Part shown: piece after piece, positions 1 through 7,550 of the stretch
Numbering within the stretch: position 1 is the stretch's first letter
Layout: the number at the start of each line of letters is the position of its first letter
Notes under the pieces: generated by a model
Seen by the model: only the letters and a program-made list of their open reading frames with translations
Told to the model about the DNA's origin: nothing
Database searches by the model: none
Position numbers and translations under genes: made by a program
From: UBA1046 sp964624395
Lineage (GTDB): Bacteria > Bacillota > Clostridia > Saccharofermentanales > DTU023
NCBI GenBank assembly: GCA_964624395.1
Contig: CAZUWY010000034.1
Span: forward strand, 1 to 18,724
Direction: 5' to 3'
Length of the DNA: 18,724 bases

Positions 1-1
1 T

Positions 2-727
2 CCGGATATACCCTGGGTGATCGAAGAGATTTTGCCCCGAAAGAGCTTTCTTAAAAGGCCCGGCATCGCCAATCTCGACCTGCTCTTGATCACGATTTCC
101 GCCTCTAGGCCCTACCCCGATCTCAACATGGTGGACCGCCTCTTGGTCTTATCTTTTGCCGCCGCAATTGCTACTGTCCTGATCATCAATAAAATTGATC
201 TGATGGAAGATGAAGATCTGATCAGGGGCATTGAAAGAGAGTACCAGGCTTCCGGCAGCCTCATCTTGCGCACCGGCTTTAACCACAATGATGAATCTTT
301 AACAGAGCTAAAAAGCCTGATCGAAAACAAGACTGTCTCTTTTGCCGGCCAGTCGGGCACCGGTAAATCCACCATCTTAAACCGCCTCTTTGGCAGCATC
401 ATGATGGAGACCGGTGAACTGTCCGAGAAAATAGGCCGGGGCAGGCATACAACCAGGCATACGGAACTCTTTCCCCTTGCAGATGGCGGCTATCTGGCTG
501 ACACCCCGGGCTTTAGCCAGATTAATCTGGCCGAGGCGGGGATGGATTTAGCTGATCTGGCCGACGGCTATGCCGAGATCAGAGAACTTAAACACTACTG
601 CCGCTTTGCCAGCTGTGCCCATGCGGGAGATCTGGGCTGCGCTGTGTCCGAGCAGACAATGCCGGCCGGTAGATACCGGCGCTATCTGGAGCTGCGAGAG
701 GAGATTCTTTCAGCCAGAGAGTATTAA
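2..727 (+). CDS. rsgA: Ribosome small subunit-dependent GTPase A, 5'-truncated
   Basis: RsgA (YjeQ) is a circularly permuted GTPase that binds the maturing 30S subunit and releases assembly factors. The reading frame is open to the left edge: the codons before the GTG at 17 still read PDIPW, so the N-terminal OB-fold domain lies outside the window and the GTG is not the start. The permuted order is visible: the G4 motif NKID comes first, then the P-loop GQSGTGKST, then the G3 motif DTPGF. The C-terminal zinc region follows as CRFASCAH then GC, giving the Cys, Cys, His and Cys ligands of the family. The P-loop has Gln where GPSGVGKS is usual, a minor change. It is followed 11 bp later by rpe, the usual Bacillota order, in which prpC and prkC often lie upstream. 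Identification is secure. Confidence 0.96.
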   Translation, partial: PDIPWVIEEILPRKSFLKRPGIANLDLLLITISASRPYPDLNMVDRLLVLSFAAAIATVLIINKIDLMEDEDLIRGIEREYQASGSLILRTGFNHNDESLTELKSLIENKTVSFAGQSGTGKSTILNRLFGSIMMETGELSEKIGRGRHTTRHTELFPLADGGYLADTPGFSQINLAEAGMDLADLADGYAEIRELKHYCRFASCAHAGDLGCAVSEQTMPAGRYRRYLELREEILSAREY

Positions 728-738
728 AGGAGTAAAAA

Positions 739-1449
739 ATGCTGCCTGATTATCTAAAAAGCAAAGGTAGACCCTTGCTTTGCCCTTCGCTTTTATCCGC
801 TGACTTTGCCAATCTGGCCACGGAAATAGACAAGGTCAAGGGCGAAGTGGATATTTTACACTGCGATATTATGGACGGGCATTTTGTGCCCAATCTGACA
901 TTTGGCCCGCCGGTTTTAGCCAAGATTAGAAAAGCAACCGATCTGCCTTTAGATGTGCATCTGATGGTGGAAAAACCGGCTGACTGGATCCTACCCTTTG
1001 CCGAGGCCGGCGCTGACAGTTTGGTCTTTCATATTGAAAGTGAGGTCCATGCCCACCGCCTGGCCACTAAAATTAGAGAGCTGGGCTGTACTGTGGGGGT
1101 CTCTCTTAATCCGGGGACACCTTTACATTTTTTAGCTGAGATCTTGCCCTTTGTCGATATGGTTCTGGTTATGTCGGTCAATCCCGGTTTCGGCGGACAA
1201 AAATTCATCCCCGAAGTTGTTGACAAGGTAAAAAGACTGAGAGATCTAAGTAAAAGCAAAAATCTGCCCCTTCATATTCAGGTGGACGGCGGCATCAATG
1301 AAATTACAGCAGCTGAGATGGTCAGGGCGGGGGCCAGTATGCTGGTGGCCGGCAATGCAATTTTTTCAACTAAAGATCCCGCTGCTGCCGCCCGCAAGCT
1401 TAAAGAGGCGGCCAACCTAGCCTATCAAGAAAGTTTTGAGCAAATCTAG
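739..1449 (+). CDS. rpe: Ribulose-phosphate 3-epimerase
   Basis: This enzyme interconverts D-ribulose 5-phosphate and D-xylulose 5-phosphate in the pentose phosphate pathway, in the cytoplasm. The 236-residue TIM barrel is full length. Family signatures occur in order: PSLLSADFANL at 16-26 (Ser17), HCDIMDGHFVPN at 41-52 (metal and catalytic residues His41, Asp43, Met45), DVHLMVEKP (His74), MSVNPGFGGQKF at 145-156, and VDGGI with catalytic Asp183, followed by the phosphate-binding GNAIF segment. The ATG is preceded by AAAGGAG with good spacing, which supports the start. The TAG stop overlaps the GTG start of thiN by one base, so the two are probably translationally coupled in one operon with rsgA. 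Nothing unusual is seen. Confidence 0.98.
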   Translation: MLPDYLKSKGRPLLCPSLLSADFANLATEIDKVKGEVDILHCDIMDGHFVPNLTFGPPVLAKIRKATDLPLDVHLMVEKPADWILPFAEAGADSLVFHIESEVHAHRLATKIRELGCTVGVSLNPGTPLHFLAEILPFVDMVLVMSVNPGFGGQKFIPEVVDKVKRLRDLSKSKNLPLHIQVDGGINEITAAEMVRAGASMLVAGNAIFSTKDPAAAARKLKEAANLAYQESFEQI

Positions 1450-2288
1450 TGATTAAGCTGCCCTGGCAAAAAGGCAAAGCAAAAAGAGCCGGCATTCTTT
1501 TAGGAGGAGATCTAAAGCTTTCAGCTGATCTATCCCAGCTGCTTATCTCCTGCGATTATCTTTTGGCCGCAGACAGCGGTGCCAGATATGCCAGATCTTT
1601 AGAGCTTGATTTAGATCTGGCCCTGGGAGATTTTGACTCCATCAGCCAAGAAGACTATGACTGGCTGCTGAAAAATGACATCCCCCTGCTTAAATTCAAA
1701 GAGGATAAGGATGAAACCGACGCTGAACTTGCGGCCTATCTGGCGCTGGCAAGAGATTTTAGCTCAGATCCGGCCCAAAAGGCTAGCTTTCCCTTAGGAT
1801 CTAAATCTTTTTCTTTACTAAAAAAGGGACCCTCTGAAGACTCAAAGCTCTCTTTAATTAAAGAGGGCGCCTGGGAAGAGATGACTTTGAGATCTGATCT
1901 GGAACTGATCTTTTTTGCCGTCACCGGCTCTAGATCCGATCATTTTTTGGCCAATTTATTTCTGGCCGAAAAACTAGTAAAAAGAGATATCCCTACTTTT
2001 ATGACTGACGGCCAGAGCCTCTTCTTATTTTTCAAGGGGCCCCAAAAGGCCCAAATAATCTGGCCGCAAAAACCCAGGCCAGGGGAGAACTGGCTCTTTT
2101 CTGCTTTGGCTTTAGATGATGAAGTTGAGGGTTTAAGCTATAAAGGTGCTAAATTCTTAGCCCCCGAAAAGCTTCCCCGGGGCACAAGCATGGGTCTTAG
2201 CAACAGCTGTATAAATCCTGAGCAGCTGGACTTTGAGCTTGAGCTTAAAGAGGGCAGCCTTCTAGTTATTCTCAGCCGGGAGGATTAG
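1449..2288 (+). CDS. thiN: Thiamine pyrophosphokinase with internal insertion
   Basis: ThiN transfers pyrophosphate from ATP to thiamine, giving thiamine diphosphate. The N-terminal catalytic half shows AADSGA at 40-45, GDFDSI at 60-65 and KDETDAE at 87-93. The motif normally written GGRxDHxLANI appears here as GSRSDHFLANL at 160-170. In typical family members of about 210-215 residues, the KDxTD and GGRxDH motifs lie close together. Here roughly 45 extra residues, rich in Ser, Lys and Glu, lie between them (about 104-150), which explains most of the 279-residue length. The C-terminal thiamine-binding half is present, including GTSMGLSN near 250. The GTG start overlaps the rpe stop by one base. 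The gene ends on the convergent apt gene. The match to the family is strong; the role of the insertion is unknown. Confidence 0.93.
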   Translation: MIKLPWQKGKAKRAGILLGGDLKLSADLSQLLISCDYLLAADSGARYARSLELDLDLALGDFDSISQEDYDWLLKNDIPLLKFKEDKDETDAELAAYLALARDFSSDPAQKASFPLGSKSFSLLKKGPSEDSKLSLIKEGAWEEMTLRSDLELIFFAVTGSRSDHFLANLFLAEKLVKRDIPTFMTDGQSLFLFFKGPQKAQIIWPQKPRPGENWLFSALALDDEVEGLSYKGAKFLAPEKLPRGTSMGLSNSCINPEQLDFELELKEGSLLVILSRED

Positions 2289-2800
2289 ATTTTTACGATG
2301 CTGTCAACCAGATAGCCCTGAAGCTTTTCTCTTCCCTTTAGGGCGGTCAGTTCAATAAAAAACAAAAGTCCTACCACCTCGCCGCCCAGACTTTCCACCA
2401 GTTCAATATTGGCCCTGGCAGTTCCCCCGGTGGCTAAAAGGTCGTCAACGATTAAAACCCTGGCCTTGGGCCAGATGGCATCTTTATGGATTTCTAAAGT
2501 GTCGGTGCCGTATTCAAGGGCGTAATTGGCGCTGACGGTTTCAGCCGGGAGTTTCCCTTTTTTTCTGACCGGGACAAAGCCCACCTTGGCGGCCAAAGCG
2601 ACCGGAGCCCCCATAATAAAGCCTCTTGATTCGGCGCCCACCACCAGATCAAAGTCAAGATCCTTTACAGAGGCCAGCATCTGATCGATTGTCTCCTGAA
2701 ACAAGCTGGGATCTTTGAGCACAGTGGTTATATCGATGAATTCGATGCCCTCTTTGGGAAAATCGGGTACACGACGCAAATGTCTGGCGAGATCTATCAT
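2285..2800 (-). CDS. apt: Adenine phosphoribosyltransferase
   Basis: Apt salvages adenine by condensing it with PRPP to give AMP and pyrophosphate. The 171-residue protein is the usual length and has the usual N-terminus (RRVPDFPKEGIEFIDIT). The substrate loop VGAESRGFI occurs at 54-62, the flexible-loop segment VRKKGKLPAET at 78-88, and the PRPP-binding motif VLIVDDLLATGGTA at 115-128. The start ATG has GGAGG six bases upstream on the minus strand. Its stop (TAA on the minus strand) overlaps the stop of thiN: together they occupy four bases, TTAG, in convergent orientation. It stands alone on the minus strand with its own likely promoter and is not part of the surrounding operons. In many Bacillota apt lies next to relA or recJ; that context is absent here. 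Confidence 0.98.
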   Translation of the reverse strand: MIDLARHLRRVPDFPKEGIEFIDITTVLKDPSLFQETIDQMLASVKDLDFDLVVGAESRGFIMGAPVALAAKVGFVPVRKKGKLPAETVSANYALEYGTDTLEIHKDAIWPKARVLIVDDLLATGGTARANIELVESLGGEVVGLLFFIELTALKGREKLQGYLVDSIVKI

Positions 2801-2829
2801 AAAATCCTCCGTTTTTTAAGCTCAGCTCC

Positions 2830-2835
2830 ATTATA
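2830..2835 (-). promoter_or_regulatory. Candidate -10 box of the apt promoter
   Basis: On the minus strand this reads TATAAT, a perfect sigma-A -10 hexamer, 30 bp upstream of the apt start codon and its GGAGG site. At the 17-bp position no good -35 element is visible (GCCCAT). The call therefore rests on the -10 box and its position alone. Confidence 0.45.
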
Positions 2836-2910
2836 TACTTTTGCCTTCTCTTATGGGCCTGCTTTATTTGTTAACAGCCAGTCCTGATGCTGGAGTGATT
2901 AGGATAATCA

Positions 2911-2919
2911 TGCTAGAAT
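2911..2919 (+). promoter_or_regulatory. Candidate extended -10 element for the gcv operon
   Basis: The sequence TGCTAGAAT combines a TGn extension with the hexamer TAGAAT (5 of 6 to TATAAT). A weak -35 match, TGGAGT at 2891-2896, sits 17 bp upstream. It lies about 100 bp before the gcvT start and just before the leader hairpin at 2935-2975. A transcript from here would begin near 2926 and carry the whole hairpin. The assignment is by inspection only. Confidence 0.4.
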
Positions 2920-2934
2920 TAGCCTAGCAATATT

Positions 2935-2975
2935 GTCTGTCCCGGCATTTATTCTTCTTATCTGCCGGGGCAGAT
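2935..2975 (+). other. Strong hairpin in the gcvT leader
   Basis: The left arm GTCTGTCCCGGCA (2935-2947) pairs with the right arm TGCCGGGGCAGAT (2963-2975). This gives 13 consecutive pairs, two of them G-U, around a 15-nt loop rich in T and C. No T-run follows, so it is not a typical intrinsic terminator in either direction. It lies between the candidate promoter and the gcvT ribosome-binding site, so a role in the leader transcript (stability, protein binding or translation control) is possible. It does not resemble the conserved core of the glycine riboswitch. Confidence 0.5.
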
Positions 2976-3018
2976 CCCATGAGAATATAACATAATATTG
3001 AGAAAGGTGGTAAAGAGA

Positions 3019-4122
3019 GTGAAAAAAACACCGCTAAATGAGAAGCATAAGGCCTTGGGAGCAAGGATGGTGGATTATGCCGGCTGGGAGATGCCGGTGC
3101 AGTACGAGGGAATTGCCGCGGAAACTGAAGCTGTCAGAAAGTCTACTGGCATATTTGATGTCTCTCATATGGGTGAGATACTTGTTACCGGCGATCTGGC
3201 CGGCGATTTTTTAAACTGGCTTTTGAGCAGAAATGTCACCGGCAAGGCTTATGAGCAGATAACCTATGCCATCATGTGCTATGAAGATGGTGGTGTGGTC
3301 GATGATCTTTTAGTCTACCACGCCGGATCCGGCTATCTTCTGGTGGTAAACGCCGCCAACAAGGATAAGGATCTGCTCCATCTAAAAGATAGTCTGGCTC
3401 TTTTTGCCGCCAAAAATCCTCTGGCCAAAGAGCAGGTTAAAATTGAAGATCTCTCTGATCTTTATGCCCAGATCGCCATTCAGGGACCCACAAGCCTTGA
3501 TTTGATCTTAGAGGTAAAAGATCTGCTGGGGCTGAATCAGGCCCAGGAGGAGATCTTAAAAGAGATGAAGCGCTACCGCAATTTAGAGCTCTCGCCTGCC
3601 GATGTTCAGCCGGCCTTCTTTATTTCCACCACCGGCTATACGGGGGAGAGGGGCTATGAGATTTACGGTCCGGCCGAGTTGGTCAGTCCCATCTGGGACG
3701 CTCTTTTGGCTGCGGGAGCAATTCCCTGCGGCTTAGGCTCCAGAGATGCCCTTCGCCTCGAGGCGGGCCTGCCGCTCTACGGGCATGAAATGTCAGCTGA
3801 GATCAATCCGCTTGACGCCGGCATGGATTTCTTTGTAGAGCTTCAGCGCGAGTTTCAGGGCGAGCAGATGGCCGGGAAAAAGAGGAGAAAAATTATCCGC
3901 CTGATCTCTCAGGGCAAGCAGATTCCAAGAGATGGCTATCTGGTCTTTTCTAATGGTGAAGAAATAGGTTATGTCAGCTCGGGGACATTTTCTCCCACCT
4001 TAGGCAAGGGCATTGCCAATGCCCTGGTTAGAGACGATCTTGCCGAGGATATAAAAGAAGTCGAGGTTTTGATTAGAAATAAATATATTCCCTTTTCTTT
4101 AGTGAAGAAATTTTTGGACTAA
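3019..4122 (+). CDS. gcvT: Glycine cleavage system T protein (aminomethyltransferase)
   Basis: GcvT releases ammonia from the aminomethyl-lipoyl group on GcvH and passes the one-carbon unit to tetrahydrofolate, forming 5,10-methylene-THF. Family motifs run in order: YAGWEMPVQY near the N-terminus, STGIFDVSHMGEI, GYTGERGYEIY in the folate-binding part, and GLGSRDALRLEAGLPLYGHE. The start chosen is GTG 3019, because AAAGGTGG ends eight bases before it and the protein then begins KKTPLNEKH, as T-proteins usually do. An in-frame TTG at 2998 lies upstream of that ribosome-binding site and is unlikely. The length is 367 residues, normal for the family. It is first in a gcvT-H-PA-PB operon; the 56-bp gap to gcvH contains only a tiny GCGC hairpin. 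Confidence 0.97.
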   Translation: MKKTPLNEKHKALGARMVDYAGWEMPVQYEGIAAETEAVRKSTGIFDVSHMGEILVTGDLAGDFLNWLLSRNVTGKAYEQITYAIMCYEDGGVVDDLLVYHAGSGYLLVVNAANKDKDLLHLKDSLALFAAKNPLAKEQVKIEDLSDLYAQIAIQGPTSLDLILEVKDLLGLNQAQEEILKEMKRYRNLELSPADVQPAFFISTTGYTGERGYEIYGPAELVSPIWDALLAAGAIPCGLGSRDALRLEAGLPLYGHEMSAEINPLDAGMDFFVELQREFQGEQMAGKKRRKIIRLISQGKQIPRDGYLVFSNGEEIGYVSSGTFSPTLGKGIANALVRDDLAEDIKEVEVLIRNKYIPFSLVKKFLD

Positions 4123-4178
4123 AAATTCGGCTGTTTGCGCTTTGGCGCTAGTGATAAAAAATTTTGGAGGATATAAAA

Positions 4179-4556
4179 ATGGCTACGAAAGATCTTTTGT
4201 TCACAAAATCGCATGAATGGGTGAAAGTAGAAGACGATATCGCCACCATCGGCATTACGGATTATGCTCAGGACCAGCTGGGAGATATTGTCTATGCTGA
4301 AACAGCAGAGGTCGGCAGCGAGCTTTTGGCCGGAGATGAAATCGGCAGTGTTGAATCAGTCAAAATGGCTTCAGACATCTACAGTCCTGTAGCCGGCAAG
4401 ATTACTGAGGTCAATGAGGGGCTGGAAGATGAGCCGGAACTCATCAATGAGGATCCCTATGCCAACTGGTTTGTTAAAGTGGAAATCTCTGATCGGGCCG
4501 GACTGGATGAGCTCATGGACCTTGCCGCCTATGAGAAGTTTATAGAAGGAGAATAA
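4179..4556 (+). CDS. gcvH: Glycine cleavage system H protein
   Basis: GcvH is the lipoylated shuttle that carries the aminomethyl intermediate between the P, T and L proteins. The 125-residue product is the usual length. The lipoyl domain is clear, with SVESVKMASDIYSPV at 57-71; Lys62 is the predicted lipoylation site. Family features TKSHEWVKV near the N-terminus and NEDPYANWFVKVE near the C-terminus are present. The start is ATG 4179, eight bases after GGAGG at 4166-4170. A TTG five codons upstream (4164) overlaps that site and is rejected. Four bases separate its stop from gcvPA. No lipoate ligase or lipoyl synthase gene is in the window, so the modifying enzyme is encoded elsewhere. Confidence 0.98.
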   Translation: MATKDLLFTKSHEWVKVEDDIATIGITDYAQDQLGDIVYAETAEVGSELLAGDEIGSVESVKMASDIYSPVAGKITEVNEGLEDEPELINEDPYANWFVKVEISDRAGLDELMDLAAYEKFIEGE

Positions 4557-4559
4557 TCA

Positions 4560-5906
4560 ATGAAGGGATACCTGCCCATCGACAGGGAGCAAAGAGCCAA
4601 AATGCTGGCTGATGTCGGGCTGGATATTGACGCTTTGTTTTCCTCGATCCCAGCCAATATGCGCCTTAGGCAAACTGAGTTTTCTCATCTGGCTAAAGAG
4701 GGGCTGTCGGAGATGGAGATCAGGGAGAAAATCGAAAAGCTGGCAGCCAAGAACATCAGCACAAACGAATATGACTGTTATCTGGGGGCAGGCATCTATG
4801 ACCACTATACCCCTTCCGCCGTCGGCCATCTGGTGCAGCGTCAGGAGTTTTTGACCGCCTATACGCCCTATCAGGCGGAGATATCTCAGGGGACCTTGCA
4901 GGCCATCTTTGAATGGCAGAGCTATATCTGCCGCCTGACCGGACTGGATATCTCAAACTCTTCCATGTATGACGGTGCTTCTACTGCGGCTGAAGCCATG
5001 CTTTTGGCCCTGCGGGTCAAGCGCAAGCTGGATAAGGTCTGGATTTCAGCGGGCTTAAACCCTGAGTATAAAAAGACAGTCAGAACCTATCTTGAATCTG
5101 CCGGCTTTGAAGTGGTGGAAGGAGAGCTGGACGCCGCGGGTAAAACAACAGTTATGCCCAAAGAGGAAGGCTTTGCCGCCTTTTTAATTCAAAGCCCTAA
5201 TTTTTACGGTGTGGTGGAAGATCTGGAAGAATTTGCCGCTGCAGCCCATCAGGTGGGAGCTTTGGCTGCCCTGTCTTGTGATCTGATCAGCCTGGCTCTT
5301 TTAGAGCAGCCGGGCGCCGCCGGCATCGATATTGCCTGCGGTGAAGCTCAGTCCTTAGGCATTCCCCAAAACTTTGGCGGACCGGCCGTGGGCTTCATGG
5401 CGGTCAAGCAGGAGTTTATGCGCCAGATGCCGGGCAGAATTGCCGGTGAGACTGTGGACAGCGAGGGCAAGACCTGCTATGTGCTGACCATTCAGGCCAG
5501 AGAGCAGCATATTAGAAGGGAAAAAGCCACTTCTAATATCTGCACCAATCAGGCTCTTTTGGCCACTTCAGCCACAATCTACCTGGCCTTAAACGGCAGA
5601 TCCGGCCTCAGAGAGGTGGCGGAACAGTCCGCCTTAAAGGCCATCTACCTGCACGACCAGCTGGTGGCCAGCGGTCTTTTTGAACCTCTCTATGATTCAG
5701 CCTATTTTCGTGAATTTGCCCTCAAAGCCAGAGCAGATATTGATCTTGAGCAATTAAATAAAGATCTGCTGGCAAAAAAGATTATTGGCGGCCTGGTGCT
5801 GGCAGATAATGTCTGGCTTTTGGCCGTGACGGAAAAAAAGAGCAGAGAAATGCTCGATCGGCTGGTCGCTGAAGTAGTGGCAATTGTTGAAGGGGGGGCG
5901 AAATAA
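4560..5906 (+). CDS. gcvPA: Glycine dehydrogenase (decarboxylating) subunit 1
   Basis: This is the alpha half of the split P-protein, which decarboxylates glycine and loads the aminomethyl group on lipoyl-GcvH. The 448-residue length is typical of the two-subunit form found in Bacillota and archaea. Recognisable segments are YLPIDREQRAKML at the start, LGAGIYDHYTPSAV at about 77-90, FLTAYTPYQAEISQGTLQ, LDISNSSMYDGASTAAEA, and GIPQNFGGPAVGFMA followed by MPGRIAGETVD. The subunit adopts the aminotransferase fold but lacks the PLP lysine, which is in subunit 2. The ribosome-binding site GAAGGAG lies at the end of gcvH. Its stop overlaps the gcvPB start by one base, as expected for a pair made in equal amounts. 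Confidence 0.98.
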   Translation: MKGYLPIDREQRAKMLADVGLDIDALFSSIPANMRLRQTEFSHLAKEGLSEMEIREKIEKLAAKNISTNEYDCYLGAGIYDHYTPSAVGHLVQRQEFLTAYTPYQAEISQGTLQAIFEWQSYICRLTGLDISNSSMYDGASTAAEAMLLALRVKRKLDKVWISAGLNPEYKKTVRTYLESAGFEVVEGELDAAGKTTVMPKEEGFAAFLIQSPNFYGVVEDLEEFAAAAHQVGALAALSCDLISLALLEQPGAAGIDIACGEAQSLGIPQNFGGPAVGFMAVKQEFMRQMPGRIAGETVDSEGKTCYVLTIQAREQHIRREKATSNICTNQALLATSATIYLALNGRSGLREVAEQSALKAIYLHDQLVASGLFEPLYDSAYFREFALKARADIDLEQLNKDLLAKKIIGGLVLADNVWLLAVTEKKSREMLDRLVAEVVAIVEGGAK

Positions 5907-7354
5907 TGTATAAGGACAGTAAACTTATCTTTTCCTATGAGGACAAGAGCAAGAAGAATCGCCTGATTTCAGCTCTTGATGTCGAGCAAATTGATCTGGC
6001 CTCCTTTTATGGCAAAAACTATAAAGAAGATCTCCCGGATATCCCGGATATTGATGAGATCTCTGTGCTGCGCCATTATACCAATTTGTCCAGCAAGAAC
6101 TATGGCGTGGAAAGCGGTACTTATCCTCTCGGTTCTTGCACGATGAAATATAATCCTAAGATCAATGAGGATATGGCAGCCTTGGAGGGCTTTTCTCAGA
6201 CTCATCCCCTGCAGCCGGAAGAAACTGTCCAGGGCAATCTGGAACTTTTGTACGATCTGGAAAGGCAGCTCTGTGATGTTTTGGGCATGGATCATTTTAC
6301 TTTCCAGCCTTCAGCTGGTGCCCACGGCGAGCAGACCGGCCTTTTGCTGATCAAGGCCTACCATGAGGACAGGGGAGATCTGAAAAGAAAAGTAATGATC
6401 GTCCCTGATGCAGCCCACGGCACCAACCCCGCCTCAGCTGCCATGGTCGGCTACAAGGTCAGGGAAGTCAGGTCCAATGAAAAGGGTCTGGTGGAGATCG
6501 AGGCCTTAAAAGAGGTTTTATCCGATGATGTTGCCGGCCTGATGCTGACCAATCCCAATACCCTGGGTCTGTTTGAAAGAGATATTGAACAGATCACCAA
6601 GCTGGTGCATGACTGCGGCGGCCTGGTTTACTATGACGGGGCCAATGCCAACGCCATCCTCATGCAGACCAGACCGGGAGATATGGGCTTTGATGTGGTC
6701 CATTTGAATGTGCACAAGACCTTCTCCACCCCGCACGGCGGCGGTGGTCCCGGGGCAGGCCCGGTGGGCTGCAAGGACTTTTTAGCCCCCTATCTGCCCA
6801 CACCTGTGGTGGTTAAAAAGGAAGAAGGCTTTGCCTTTAACTATGATCTGCCCAAGACAATCGGCAAAGTCAGAGCCTATTCCGGCTCCTTTGGCATTAT
6901 GGTGCGCACCTATGCCTATATTCTAGCCAACGGGGCAGAGGGTCTAAAGGAAGTGTCTGAGGGAGCAGTCGCCAATGCCAATTATGTCTTAGAGAGAGTC
7001 AGAGAGGCCTTTAAGGTTGCCTCTGATGAACCTCCCATGCATGAATTTGTCATTTCCGGCATCTGGCAGAAGGAAAAATACGGCTGCAGCACTTTGGATA
7101 TGGCCAAGCGTTTAATCGACTATGGCTTTCATCCGCCGACCGTCTATTTCCCCCTGATTGTGCCGGAGGCCATGATGGTGGAACCGACCGAGACAGAGTC
7201 CAGGGCAGACCTTGATTCTCTGGCTGAGGCAATGCTAAAGATTGCTGAAGAGGCCAAGACCAATCCCGAGCTTTTACACGGGGCACCGCATTATACCCCC
7301 ATCTCCAGGCCCAATGAAACTCTGGCCGCCAAAGAGCCAAAGCTGAAGGCCTGA
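5906..7354 (+). CDS. gcvPB: Glycine dehydrogenase (decarboxylating) subunit 2
   Basis: This is the beta, PLP-binding half of the split P-protein. The 482-residue length is normal. The cofactor lysine is Lys271, in NVHKTFSTPHGGGGPG, the family signature. Other matching segments are YPLGSCTMKYNPKIN, MDHFTFQPSAGAHGEQTG, PDAAHGTNPASAAM and HPPTVYFPLIVPEAMMVEPT. The ATG overlaps the gcvPA stop by one base (TAATG) and is preceded by a G-rich ribosome-binding site. It is the last gene of the operon; a hairpin terminator follows 29 bp later. The dihydrolipoamide dehydrogenase (L-protein) needed to complete the complex is not encoded in the window and must be supplied from elsewhere. Confidence 0.98.
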   Translation: MYKDSKLIFSYEDKSKKNRLISALDVEQIDLASFYGKNYKEDLPDIPDIDEISVLRHYTNLSSKNYGVESGTYPLGSCTMKYNPKINEDMAALEGFSQTHPLQPEETVQGNLELLYDLERQLCDVLGMDHFTFQPSAGAHGEQTGLLLIKAYHEDRGDLKRKVMIVPDAAHGTNPASAAMVGYKVREVRSNEKGLVEIEALKEVLSDDVAGLMLTNPNTLGLFERDIEQITKLVHDCGGLVYYDGANANAILMQTRPGDMGFDVVHLNVHKTFSTPHGGGGPGAGPVGCKDFLAPYLPTPVVVKKEEGFAFNYDLPKTIGKVRAYSGSFGIMVRTYAYILANGAEGLKEVSEGAVANANYVLERVREAFKVASDEPPMHEFVISGIWQKEKYGCSTLDMAKRLIDYGFHPPTVYFPLIVPEAMMVEPTETESRADLDSLAEAMLKIAEEAKTNPELLHGAPHYTPISRPNETLAAKEPKLKA

Positions 7355-7383
7355 GGATGGAAAAGTAATTTATTAAATGGCTG

Positions 7384-7409
7384 ACATAACCCGGATTACC
7401 GGGTTGTGT
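7384..7409 (+). terminator. Hairpin terminator after the gcv operon
   Basis: An 11-bp stem (arm ACATAACCCGG with arm CCGGGTTGTGT, one G-U pair) closes a four-base ATTA loop. The following bases are T-rich but not a pure T-run (TGCTTAAGCTC), so it may be an imperfect terminator. Its position just after gcvPB supports this role. Confidence 0.65.
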
Positions 7410-7471
7410 TGCTTAAGCTCATTTGTTGCTTTAGTTCATCTCTTGCTAGAGTTAGCTGTTGCCTGAGTTCA
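7409..7471 (+). repeat. Four degenerate direct repeats upstream of gap
   Basis: Four related 13-bp blocks start at 7409, 7426, 7443 and 7459, giving periods of 17, 17 and 16 bp. They read TTGCTTAAGCTCA, TTGCTTTAGTTCA, TTGCTAGAGTTAG and TTGCCTGAGTTCA. The consensus is about TTGCTTnAGTTCA. The array starts on the last base of the hairpin at 7384-7409 and ends 80 bp before the gap start codon. A cooperative binding site for a regulator of gap is one possibility; degenerate duplication without function is another. Confidence 0.5.
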
Positions 7472-7550
7472 AAGAAATGATTTAAGATAATACTGTAAAC
7501 TATAGCCAGCGATAATATTTTTCAATTTAGATAAAGGAAGGTAATAATTT

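Noticed and set aside
1400..1500. TPP riboswitch associated with thiN
   Set aside because: thiN overlaps the rpe stop by one base, leaving no leader, and no THI-box-like sequence was noticed.
2920..3018. Glycine riboswitch upstream of gcvT
   Set aside because: The leader is short and dominated by one simple hairpin; the conserved glycine aptamer core is not seen.
2998..3018. TTG 2998 as the gcvT start
   Set aside because: It lies before the AAAGGTGG ribosome-binding site; GTG 3019 has correct spacing and gives the usual N-terminus.
7050..7340. Minus-strand frames opposite gcvPA, gcvPB and gap
   Set aside because: They are shadows of well-matched metabolic genes with no ribosome-binding site or recognisable motif.
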